Positions 15,535-22,613 of a stretch of DNA of 25,341 bases are shown here, one piece after another (the stretch's first letter is position 1; the number at the start of each line of letters is the position of its first letter). The notes beneath the pieces were generated by a model. The model saw nothing but the letters and a program-made list of their open reading frames with translations. It made no database searches and had not been told where the DNA came from. A program made the translations under genes and the position numbers. The stretch spans positions 1 to 25,341 of IMG/VR virus record IMGVR_UViG_3300037245_002847; one strand, 5' to 3'. The stretch is from a virus.

Positions 15535-15555
15535 CTTTACTATTATGCTGACTAT
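15535..15555 (+). promoter_or_regulatory. Candidate phage promoter-like motif, copy 2
   Basis: CTTTACTATTA (15535-15545), 5 nt (TGCTG), then ACTAT (15551-15555), identical in the conserved parts and spacing to the copy at 227-247. It lies 24 nt before the protease start codon at 15580. Location in an intergenic gap ahead of the highly expressed capsid genes fits a late promoter, but this rests on two copies. Confidence 0.4.
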
Positions 15556-15579
15556 CACGAATGGCGAGGAATGTGCCTA

Positions 15580-18162
15580 ATGAGCAAACCAAAGCGTTAC
15601 GCTGTTTTTCACGACACTGTCAGAGGAACAGTACACGCTGTAGATGACCGATTCGCACAAGTAAAAGATGCAATTTCTACTTCTAACGCTCCCTCGCTGT
15701 TAGTTAGAATTGCAGCAACACATGCGGCGCTTAAAACTTCTAACAAGGGCTTTTATTTGCCAGAGCGCATGCGGGATGGGACAGGCTCGTTCTTGACCCC
15801 ATACCGAAAGCCCGTGTTAACACACCACGATGACTTCAAGGACCCTATCGGACGTGTGGTAAGTGCTCGCTATGTGGATCTTTCAACTCGCTACCCAATT
15901 AACGATACTGAATTACAACGCTTGTCTCAAGGCGGCCTGAAGGGCAAGGACCTACAGAGCGCCGTACAGTACATTCTGAACAACTTTGATGATCGTGATG
16001 ATTACGAAGGGCTCGGATACGTAGAACTGGTTGCAGAAATCTCTGATCCAGAATCTATGGATAAAATACTGGACCAGCGTTACCTGACAGTATCAACTGC
16101 TCATAGTACAGATAAAGCCATGTGCTCTGTCTGTCTGCAGGACTGGGTTGCGGATGGTATGTGCGATCATGAACCAGGTGACAGTTATGACGGAGTTCAT
16201 GCTGTGTTACTGCCTGGTGAACACATCTATAGCGAAGTTTCCTTTGTCAATAAGCCTGCTGATCGGGCCGCACGCACTGTTGACATCGTTGAGGGCGATA
16301 CACTTCACAGAGCCTATGATGGCGATGCTGAAGAGGACGTCCGAGATGTTGACATGGCGCTCTTTTGTAAGGGCCCTGCATGTATTTTTGATTTAGCAAG
16401 CAAGGCACAGATCAGTCTACAAGACAATGAAGGACCCCTAGAGGAGGTTATAGATCTTATGAGTGATAAGACCAGAGAGCAGGAAGTACTGTCTCTGCTC
16501 ACGGCCGCCCTCGAAGACACCTCCAAGGACCTGCCTGAAGAGCTAGTAAAAGACAAGGAATCTCTTAAGCTGGCTCATTCCCTGCTTACCATCAACTGCT
16601 GCGACTCTGATGAGCCGGAGAAGATTGATGACAAAGCTGAGTTGAGCAAAAAGCTGAGGGACAAGGCCGGTGAAATGGAAATCAAAGACCTAGAGGACAA
16701 CGAGATTGAGCTCCAGGTCAAGGCTGACGAGGAAGCTACAGCTGCTGCTGCTGCTGCCGACGCTGCCGATGACACCACTGATGGCGATGCCACTGGTGAT
16801 GCCACTGATGACCAAGACACCGACCCTGCTGGGCAGACCGATGGAGATGACGCCGGGGACGATACCGAAGACGGCGACCAGGAACTGCTCGACCTCAAAG
16901 AGATCCTTGACACTGAGAAGTCCTATGAAAAGATGAAAGAGCACCTCGAAGATGAAACTGCTCATCTGGATGAGGTAAATCTTGGTCTTCTCAGGGCTTC
17001 CGATTTTGCCTACCCCAAGGATCGAGCCTTTCCATGCTATGATTGCGCGCACATTGATGCTGCACTCAAGGTTTTGGAAGGTTATGATGCTCCCGGGGTC
17101 AAGGACGCCATCGTTGAGGCACTGGACAGGAAGAAAGCTTCCTTAAAGTGCACCAAGGAGGACGACAAGGGCAGTGAAGGATGCAACGAAGAAGACATGG
17201 ATAAGATCCCTGTGGATCAAATCAATGACTTCATCGATGCTATGGCTGCTGCACTTCCTGGTGACGATGAAGTATTGGAAGTCACGGATGAGACCGAAGA
17301 CCTGCTTGATGACGAAGATCAGGCCAAGAAACGTCCTCAGGACAAGCCTGGCGGATCTAACGTCGGCAAATATAAAACAGGTCCATTCTGTGGTCCAGCC
17401 GGTGGCGCCCCCAAGGGGAGCTACCCTGTTAACACAAAGAAGCGTGGAATTGCTGCGTTATCGTATGCAAGACACGCACCAAATCCTTCTGGCATCAAGA
17501 GTTGTGTCTGTAAACATCATCCATCTCTGCCCGCTTGTGGCAGTAAAAAGAAGGATAATGTAGAGACAGTCGAAGAGCTTAAGGCTCTCTTGGCTCAGGC
17601 TGAAGAGAAGATCGAAAAGCTCAAAGGCGATATCGAGTACAGAGACGCGAAACTCGAAGTCACGAAGGATCAGCTCACGGTATTCGAGGACGATTACAGA
17701 GTCCTTAGTGAGGAAAATGTTCAGCTTACTCAGGAGCTGAAAGATCGTCTTGCTAGTCGCGCCCTTGAACTCAGAACCCTACGTGGCGAAAACATCGAAG
17801 ATGTGGATGCTGCACGGGACGAGTTCTTAGCTCAGGATACATCTGATATGCGTGACGCCGTCCGTGGTCTCGAAGACGCCTTCGATGTCGAAGCCGCTGC
17901 TAAGAGACTCAATGACGGTATGGCGAGAGACCCGGAGGGAACCGTTAAAGATCCTACCGCAAGGTCGGATGCAACCGGTGACGATGATTCACCCGTGGCA
18001 GAGCAAATTCCTTCCGATAAAGATGTTATGGCTACCTATAACAGGATTGACGCCGTGGCAGGAAGTAAGGCTGCCCGGGAGTTTCTCGATTCCGTGAAAG
18101 AGAAGTTCGGTAAACACCTCAAGTTTGAAAAAACTGAGGAAACTGAGGAGGATAACAACTAA
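15580..18162 (+). CDS. Prohead protease - scaffold fusion, 860 aa
   Basis: ATG 15580 is preferred because GGCGAGGA (15563-15570) precedes it. An upstream TTG at 15523 would put the shared motif inside the gene. Residues ~1-235 resemble large-phage prohead proteases: YLPERMRDGTGSFLTPYRKP, LTHHDDFKDPIGRV, LTVSTAHST and YSEVSFVNKPAD, with a C182-x2-C185 / C195-x-H197 zinc site. The catalytic H and S are probably in HHDDF and LTVSTAHS. An acidic Ala/Asp/Thr-rich stretch (~385-430) follows. Two related domains like DUF6582 lie at ~472-525 and ~601-657 (GPFCGPAGGAPKGSYPV). A long coiled coil (~660-740) suits the scaffold that shapes the capsid. No separate scaffold gene exists, so the parts are probably cut apart during maturation. 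Confidence 0.85.
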   Translation: MSKPKRYAVFHDTVRGTVHAVDDRFAQVKDAISTSNAPSLLVRIAATHAALKTSNKGFYLPERMRDGTGSFLTPYRKPVLTHHDDFKDPIGRVVSARYVDLSTRYPINDTELQRLSQGGLKGKDLQSAVQYILNNFDDRDDYEGLGYVELVAEISDPESMDKILDQRYLTVSTAHSTDKAMCSVCLQDWVADGMCDHEPGDSYDGVHAVLLPGEHIYSEVSFVNKPADRAARTVDIVEGDTLHRAYDGDAEEDVRDVDMALFCKGPACIFDLASKAQISLQDNEGPLEEVIDLMSDKTREQEVLSLLTAALEDTSKDLPEELVKDKESLKLAHSLLTINCCDSDEPEKIDDKAELSKKLRDKAGEMEIKDLEDNEIELQVKADEEATAAAAAADAADDTTDGDATGDATDDQDTDPAGQTDGDDAGDDTEDGDQELLDLKEILDTEKSYEKMKEHLEDETAHLDEVNLGLLRASDFAYPKDRAFPCYDCAHIDAALKVLEGYDAPGVKDAIVEALDRKKASLKCTKEDDKGSEGCNEEDMDKIPVDQINDFIDAMAAALPGDDEVLEVTDETEDLLDDEDQAKKRPQDKPGGSNVGKYKTGPFCGPAGGAPKGSYPVNTKKRGIAALSYARHAPNPSGIKSCVCKHHPSLPACGSKKKDNVETVEELKALLAQAEEKIEKLKGDIEYRDAKLEVTKDQLTVFEDDYRVLSEENVQLTQELKDRLASRALELRTLRGENIEDVDAARDEFLAQDTSDMRDAVRGLEDAFDVEAAAKRLNDGMARDPEGTVKDPTARSDATGDDDSPVAEQIPSDKDVMATYNRIDAVAGSKAAREFLDSVKEKFGKHLKFEKTEETEEDNN

Positions 18163-19202
18163 TGTACCAACAGTACGTTGCCAACCACAAAAAGTGGGAT
18201 CACGTGGGCAACCTCACTCCGAATATTGAGATCTCCGAAGGTATTAGACCAGCGGAAGAACTCATTCCGGCACCCTACCTACCGCTGGTAAGGTTTGACA
18301 AGTATCTTGAAGACTACTTTGTCGTATCAGCCGGTAAAGTTGTTGCCCTTGACAGCAACGGTGATGTGGTCCCTGCGGGTCTGAAACTTCAGGCCGAAGC
18401 ATATCAAGATGCTTGGGATAGTGAAGGTGGATTACTTGGAGCCAATAGAACTGCAGCTCGACTAGCAGTTGATGCTCTAGGCTCGGCTACTGACGGCCTG
18501 GCCTCCATCTATGCAGCTATCGATGTATCTCAACCCAACATCAATGGTCCTGGCGTGTTTCATGCGGGCGGAAACCTCGCAGCCGCTGGAGACTATGTAG
18601 TTGAAGGCTTTTTCAAGGTGACAACAGAGGCTAACGGTGTCAAATTCGTCGCTGATATGGTTTCAGCCGATGAAGACGATGCAGATCAAGATCTCGAAAC
18701 TGCAGAGATTACGGTTAGTTGGCCAATTGGAATCGCGCCTTACAACTATTTTCGTTGGGCCGGTGGAGTACACGGTGGAAACCCAAGTGGGATGAATTTC
18801 CATAACTATAACATGCAGCACCAGTTAGCAGTCCTCTGCGACTACTACATCGAGCTGCCACGCGTGGACGACAAAGCTGCCATCGCGTTTGATGGTATTG
18901 CCGTCCTGTTCGACGGAAGTCTAGTACTCGCCCCTGGCGACTTCTTGACTTACGATCTCAATTCGGATATGGTCAAGTGGACCGAGAATACCGACTTCTT
19001 TGAAGCGGTTATCGGACAAGCGTGGAAGATCGACACAGGTCATCCGAAGGACTACCTGGAACGCGTGCGAACAGCTTATCAGGGTCTTGGTGATCTGGAT
19101 AAGATGCCTGGCTCGGCTTCCGGCGGATTGCCGGATAATATCACCTACGCTGGTGGTACCGCGGCTAAGGGTGTTGTTCGTATTAACCTGATCAACAGAT
19201 AA
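18162..19202 (+). CDS. Putative capsid decoration / stabilisation protein, 346 aa
   Basis: ATG 18162 overlaps the protease stop by 1 nt, with GAGGAGGA upstream. The protein is soluble, acidic and strand-rich, with turns such as GKVVALDSNGDVVPAG typical of head decoration proteins. A Gly/Asn-rich stretch (RWAGGVHGGNPSGMNFHNYN) follows in the middle. No membrane or catalytic motif is seen. Its slot between prohead protease and major capsid protein is the standard place for decoration genes. The size is larger than the ~110 aa lambda gpD type, so a multi-domain or different fold is likely. Assigned mainly from position. Confidence 0.7.
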   Translation: MYQQYVANHKKWDHVGNLTPNIEISEGIRPAEELIPAPYLPLVRFDKYLEDYFVVSAGKVVALDSNGDVVPAGLKLQAEAYQDAWDSEGGLLGANRTAARLAVDALGSATDGLASIYAAIDVSQPNINGPGVFHAGGNLAAAGDYVVEGFFKVTTEANGVKFVADMVSADEDDADQDLETAEITVSWPIGIAPYNYFRWAGGVHGGNPSGMNFHNYNMQHQLAVLCDYYIELPRVDDKAAIAFDGIAVLFDGSLVLAPGDFLTYDLNSDMVKWTENTDFFEAVIGQAWKIDTGHPKDYLERVRTAYQGLGDLDKMPGSASGGLPDNITYAGGTAAKGVVRINLINR

Positions 19203-19224
19203 ACTGAAGGAGACATAGTCCGCT

Positions 19225-20430
19225 ATGATCGAGTTCAAAGATCAAACCACCTACGAGTTTGTCTGGCGCAATAACGGGAAAACGCTCGATAACGATCGTG
19301 TCGAGATGAAAGACGCTATCAGCGTTCCCAACGCCGGTCTATTCCTCCCGAAGGTGGTATCTAACATAGTGAAAGAGGCTGCCGAGCCTCTGTTGGTGGG
19401 TACATCTCTGCTTCAGCGTATTGAGTATCACGCTGGTCAGACGATTACCTTCCCTGCGGTCGGTGCCCTCGTCGCTGCGGATATCGCTGAAGGTCAGGAA
19501 TATCCAGAGCGCCAGCTCCAAATGGGCGGTGCGACAGTAACGGCAAGTATCGGCAAGTCCGGTATCGCCGTGAAAGTCACCGACGAAATGGTTAAATACT
19601 CCCAGTATGACGTCATCGGTATGCACCTGCGTGCCGCGGGACGTGCGTTGGCTCGTCACAAAGAGCAGAAAATATTCAACTATATCAATAGTATGGGTGT
19701 GGTCTGCTTTGACAACACGACACCAACCAATTCCCTATTCGGCGTCACACATGGTCGCGCACTTGACGGAAGTGCTAACGGTTCCGTGATTATGGACGAC
19801 ATCTTTGATGTATTCGGCCAGATCATCACACAGGGTTGGATGCCTGACACTATCCTCATGCATCCATTGACTTGGATCATGTGGGTCAAGGATCCTATCC
19901 TAAGAGCCTTTGCACTGTCCGCTGGTGGCGGAACCTACTTCGCCTCATGGCGCGGTAATCCCGCCGGCCGTGCTCCCTGGGACAACTCCAGTCAAGGCGG
20001 CCTCGGGTATAGCCCAGGTCAGGCTATCGATCCGGCTTCTAGCCCGCTCGAGTCCTATGCGCAGACTATCTCGTCTGCCCCTGTACTGCCGAGTTATTTC
20101 CCAATCCCCTTCCGGATCATCGTGTCCCCGTTCGTGCCTTATGACCCAGTCACTAAGCGCACAGACCTCATGATCTTCGACGCTGCCAACCTTGGCGCCC
20201 TCATCGTTGATGAAGAGCCAATGACGGAAGAGTTCGACGATCCAGCACGCGACATCCGTAAGATCAAGATTCGGGAGCGCTACGGAATCGCCATCCTGAA
20301 CGAAGGTCAGGCTATTGGCGTAATCCGCAACGCCTTTGTGCGTGACAATCATATCGTCCTACCTGCTAGAACCACTATCGACGTGGCTGGTAGCGTGGCC
20401 GATATACCTCCGACAACAGCAATCAGCTAA
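19225..20430 (+). CDS. Major capsid protein, HK97 fold
   Basis: ATG 19225 follows AAGGAG at 19207-19212. The sequence shows the usual HK97-fold layout. An N-terminal arm leads to FLPKVVSNIVKEA. A strand-rich E-loop-like part follows (TITFPAVGALVAADIAEGQ then a YPERQLQMGG segment). The spine-helix region is VTDEMVKYSQYDVIGMHLRA with the helix RALARHKEQKIFNYI. The A-domain-like region includes GWMPDTILMHPLTWIMWVKD and RIIVSPFVPYDP. At 401 aa it is a typical size without an attached delta scaffold, consistent with the scaffold being in the protease gene. Gene order after protease and decoration protein supports the call. Confidence 0.9.
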   Translation: MIEFKDQTTYEFVWRNNGKTLDNDRVEMKDAISVPNAGLFLPKVVSNIVKEAAEPLLVGTSLLQRIEYHAGQTITFPAVGALVAADIAEGQEYPERQLQMGGATVTASIGKSGIAVKVTDEMVKYSQYDVIGMHLRAAGRALARHKEQKIFNYINSMGVVCFDNTTPTNSLFGVTHGRALDGSANGSVIMDDIFDVFGQIITQGWMPDTILMHPLTWIMWVKDPILRAFALSAGGGTYFASWRGNPAGRAPWDNSSQGGLGYSPGQAIDPASSPLESYAQTISSAPVLPSYFPIPFRIIVSPFVPYDPVTKRTDLMIFDAANLGALIVDEEPMTEEFDDPARDIRKIKIRERYGIAILNEGQAIGVIRNAFVRDNHIVLPARTTIDVAGSVADIPPTTAIS

Positions 20431-20457
20431 ACGCTGGTTGACTATCCTACTTGTATT

Positions 20458-20481
20458 GACCCCGGTCATCTGGCCGGGGTC
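20458..20481 (+). terminator. Strong hairpin after the major capsid gene
   Basis: GACCCCGG (20458-20465) pairs perfectly with CCGGGGTC (20474-20481) across an 8-nt loop. It lies 28 nt after the capsid stop codon and 24 nt before the next start. No T-run follows, so it may be a weak terminator, an RNA-stability element for the capsid mRNA or a processing site. Confidence 0.55.
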
Positions 20482-20504
20482 TGTCCAGAATGGAGGTCGG
20501 AAAG

Positions 20505-20828
20505 ATGTCAGTACTAGACAAAGACACCTTTGCACTATATACGGATGAGCATCAGAAATACCTGGATGCCAAGTTTGCTGCCGTTTGTTCCAAGATTGAC
20601 TCACTTAGGGGCCAGAGAGATGAAGACAAGGAAGATTCTCAAAGGGACCACGATAAGTGTCAAGGAAACTTCGACAAGAAGTTCGAAGAGAACGGCAGAA
20701 AGCACAGAGCAACCCGGGCAGCTCTGGTTGCGGGTATCTTCCTAAGTATGGTGGTAGGTTCAGCTCTCGAGGGGCATCTTACCCTCATAGAGCTTTTTAA
20801 TGCCATCGGCAGGGTACTCCCCTTCTAA
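20505..20828 (+). CDS. Coiled-coil protein with C-terminal membrane segment, 107 aa
   Basis: ATG 20505 is chosen over ATG 20490 because GGAGG (20492-20496) stands at the right distance before it. The first ~70 residues are very polar and helical (KYLDAKFAAVCSKIDSLRG, DKEDSQRDHDKCQGNFDKKF). A hydrophobic segment (AALVAGIFLSMVVGSALEG) follows at ~72-90, then a short hydrophobic tail. This is the layout of small phage membrane proteins such as XhlA-like holin helpers, but no such motif is visible. It comes right after the capsid hairpin. Unknown function. Confidence 0.65.
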   Translation: MSVLDKDTFALYTDEHQKYLDAKFAAVCSKIDSLRGQRDEDKEDSQRDHDKCQGNFDKKFEENGRKHRATRAALVAGIFLSMVVGSALEGHLTLIELFNAIGRVLPF

Positions 20829-20869
20829 TCCTGGAAAATTTAACATGGCATTGGCGAGGAGATATCATC

Positions 20870-21133
20870 ATGTCAATAGATTTAAGTAAGTGGGATCTAC
20901 ATCAGCGGACTGAGGCCTTGGAAACAAGGGTTGGGCAGCTGCAGACTACCACTACATCTACGTCTACCAGTACGACAAGTTCGTCTACTTCTACGACTAG
21001 TTCTACGAGTTCAAGTACTTCAACAACAAGTTCAACAAGTACAACAAGTTCGACTGCTTCGACTTCGAGTTCTACAAGTACAAGTACTTCTACCAGTACA
21101 AGTACTTCAACAACGACTACTTCACCACCATAA
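20870..21133 (+). CDS. Short coiled-coil protein with long Ser/Thr tail, 87 aa
   Basis: ATG 20870 follows GGCGAGGAG. Residues 1-25 look like a short coiled coil (LSKWDLHQRTEALETRVGQL). From residue 26 to the SPP end the protein is almost only Ser and Thr, with one Ala. Such a tail would be extended, disordered and a possible glycosylation target. The C-terminus TTTTSPP is shared with the 100-aa product at 22297. The coiled coil might trimerise or dock on a virion partner. No family is recognised. Confidence 0.7.
   Translation: MSIDLSKWDLHQRTEALETRVGQLQTTTTSTSTSTTSSSTSTTSSTSSSTSTTSSTSTTSSTASTSSSTSTSTSTSTSTSTTTTSPP
20945..21124 (+). repeat. Ser/Thr-coding low-complexity tract 1
   Basis: Triplets coding only Thr or Ser (one Ala) run for 60 codons. 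Codon choice is mixed, but local DNA copies also exist, for example AGTACAAGTACTTC at 21077-21090 and again at 21095-21108 (18-nt period). So both slippage-type duplication and selection on the protein may have shaped it. Confidence 0.85.
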
Positions 21134-21148
21134 GAAATGAGGTGACCG

Positions 21149-21436
21149 ATGAAGCGATCTGTTGACATTGACACTTCGCACCTCGACAAAGTGAAACCAC
21201 TGGGAGTAGATGTAGGGGATTTCAAGTCCTTCGAGGCAGCTGTGAAGAAGTTTCGCAAGATTGTTGAGAAGGAAGGTATCATTAGGCAGGTTCTTGATAG
21301 GAAGTATTACAAGAAGCCGTCTAAGATACGACACGATAAGCGCCGGCAAGTATTGCGACGCCGGGAGCTTCAGAAGGAAGAAGAGAAGCGGCAAGACCTA
21401 CTAAGGCGCCGCAGACTTCGACAGAGATACAAATGA
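21149..21436 (+). CDS. rpsU: Phage-encoded ribosomal protein bS21 homolog, 95 aa
   Basis: ATG 21149 follows GAGGTGA. Residues ~27-92 match the S21 pattern: SFEAAVKKFRKIVEKEGI, then DRKYYKKPSKIRH and an Arg/Lys-rich helix ending LRQRY. E. coli S21 has FDVALRRFKRSCEKAG, REFYEKPTTER and a basic tail ending RTRLY, so the anchors F-x2-A-x3-F, the Gly, Y-x-KP and the tail align. It has a 25-residue N-terminal extension and exceeds the 71-aa E. coli protein. bS21 sits near the anti-Shine-Dalgarno site of the 30S subunit and helps mRNA initiation. Viral bS21 genes are known from other large and marine phages. Here it lies inside the structural operon, implying late expression. Confidence 0.88.
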   Translation: MKRSVDIDTSHLDKVKPLGVDVGDFKSFEAAVKKFRKIVEKEGIIRQVLDRKYYKKPSKIRHDKRRQVLRRRELQKEEEKRQDLLRRRRLRQRYK

Positions 21437-21446
21437 AAGGAGCGAT

Positions 21447-21950
21447 ATGTTTCTTCAACTGACGCCCACTAACGCTTTTTGGTCTCTACTAGAGCCAAAT
21501 ACTAGGGCTATAATTGTTCACTTGACATTCCAGAATCCTGGACCTGTATATGTTGACTATGAAAGCCTTACACCTCATCTACAGAAGATCATTGATAACG
21601 GTCTCTTTCTCAAAAACGTCATAGAAGTGGAGAAAGAGCCAGAGATTCCAAAAGAGGTGGTCGAAGAAGTGGAGATCCCTGACAACAAGCAAGGGATGGT
21701 AGATCAAAAGGTCAAGGTACAGATGCTCAACATAGCACAACTTCTCGAACTAGGTGTTAGGGGAGTACGAGACCAGCTGAGAACCAATCTCTACAATGTC
21801 GAGTATATAACAAGAGCCATTGAGACCGAAAAAGAGGGCAAAGCCCGACAGACAGTCACCAAAGCCTTAGAGCAAAAGCTCGGTAAGCTAGGTGGCGCAG
21901 GTGCCGTTATAGAGTCAGAAGAAGAGGAAATCGAAATCCTCGTGACTTAA
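21447..21950 (+). CDS. Hypothetical protein, 167 aa
   Basis: ATG 21447 follows AAAGGAGC. The first ~65 residues are strand-like (FLQLTPTNAFWSLLEPNTRA, HLTFQNPGPVYVDYESLT). A charged Glu/Lys/Pro linker (EVEKEPEIPKEVVEEVEIPD) leads to a helical part (LLELGVRGVRDQLRTNLYNV) and an acidic C-terminus (ESEEEEIEILVT). No family is recognised. A neck or connector role is possible from position only. Confidence 0.6.
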   Translation: MFLQLTPTNAFWSLLEPNTRAIIVHLTFQNPGPVYVDYESLTPHLQKIIDNGLFLKNVIEVEKEPEIPKEVVEEVEIPDNKQGMVDQKVKVQMLNIAQLLELGVRGVRDQLRTNLYNVEYITRAIETEKEGKARQTVTKALEQKLGKLGGAGAVIESEEEEIEILVT

Positions 21951-21963
21951 GAGGGCCGACCTC

Positions 21964-22284
21964 ATGGCAAACACGCAAGAGAACATGTCTTCTCAGCTTG
22001 ACGGAGCAACTAAGACATTTAACCCGTCAAATGTGTACATCGCCAGTTCTCTTATGGTAATAGTTAATGGACTCTTTTTTACCCCAGGGCTGGATTTTAT
22101 TGCAAACTCGCCACAGTCTTTCACGTTGACGAGTAATGTAGAAGCTCCTGCATTTGGGGAGACCATGGTGGTCATCTACGAGCTCCAGCCAACCACTGGC
22201 TCAGGCGGTGGTGCTGGAGGTACCCCTGGAACCTTTAGAGTTATAGGCTTACCTGGCGGTGGCACGGTAAGAATATACTATTAG
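21964..22284 (+). CDS. Putative fibre- or spike-like beta protein, 106 aa
   Basis: ATG 21964 follows AGAGGG. The pattern DGATKTFNPSNVYIASSLMV, VNGLFFTPGLDFIAN and FGETMVVIYELQP resembles the small beta domains in phage tail-fibre and adhesin proteins, where a target strand, NG turn and DY/DF turn repeat. A Gly-rich C-terminus (GSGGGAGGTPGTFRVIGLPG) follows. Confidence in the fold is modest. It lies among the Ser/Thr-tract genes and may belong to the same surface structure. Confidence 0.6.
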   Translation: MANTQENMSSQLDGATKTFNPSNVYIASSLMVIVNGLFFTPGLDFIANSPQSFTLTSNVEAPAFGETMVVIYELQPTTGSGGGAGGTPGTFRVIGLPGGGTVRIYY

Positions 22285-22296
22285 GAGGGGTGAACC

Positions 22297-22599
22297 ATGG
22301 CGCGAATCCAAGGAAGACAACTAGACCTAAGAAACGACATCCCCACCTTTGTCTATGATCTGAAAGATGGAGAGATCATGGTGGCAGATACTGGTGATCT
22401 ATATGTACGTTCCGGCGACAAAATATGGAAGTTTGACTCTACCGAGTTAGCAGTTTCAACAACTACATCATCGACTACAACGAGTACAACGAGTACAACG
22501 TCTACCTCTACCTCGACTAGTACGACGTCAACTAGTACCTCGACTTCGACCTCGACTTCGAGCTCGAGCTCTTCTACTACGACTACAAGTCCTCCATAA
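22297..22599 (+). CDS. Small beta-domain protein with Ser/Thr tail, 100 aa
   Basis: ATG 22297 has a strong TAGGAGGGG site. Residues 1-53 look like a small beta domain (FVYDLKDGEIMVADTGDLYV, SGDKIWKF) similar to repeats in phage fibre proteins. Residues 54-100 are a Ser/Thr tract ending TTTTSPP. The next gene begins with another Ser/Thr tract 14 nt later, in a different frame. The pair may derive from one ancestral protein or share an interface. Confidence 0.7.
   Translation: MARIQGRQLDLRNDIPTFVYDLKDGEIMVADTGDLYVRSGDKIWKFDSTELAVSTTTSSTTTSTTSTTSTSTSTSTTSTSTSTSTSTSSSSSSTTTTSPP
22456..22587 (+). repeat. Ser/Thr-coding low-complexity tract 2
   Basis: Forty-four codons for Ser or Thr only, with many synonymous forms (TCA, TCG, AGT, AGC, ACA, ACG, ACT, ACC). 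It ends one Ser-Pro-Pro before the stop. The end differs in DNA from tract 1 although the protein ends match. Confidence 0.85.
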
Positions 22600-22613
22600 T
22601 AGAGGGATAGGTA

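Noticed and set aside
15523-15579. TTG start that would lengthen the prohead protease by 19 residues
   Set aside because: It has no ribosome binding site and would place the hairpin/T-run and shared motif at or within the gene start. ATG 15580 has a proper GGCGAGGA site.
20490-20504. ATG 20490 as start of the coiled-coil membrane protein
   Set aside because: The GGAGG site lies after this codon and directs initiation to ATG 20505.
20902-21282. Val/Leu/Glu-rich frame on the - strand opposite Ser/Thr tract 1
   Set aside because: It is the reverse complement of Ser/Thr codons, giving an artificial repeat. No ribosome binding site or neighbours support it.
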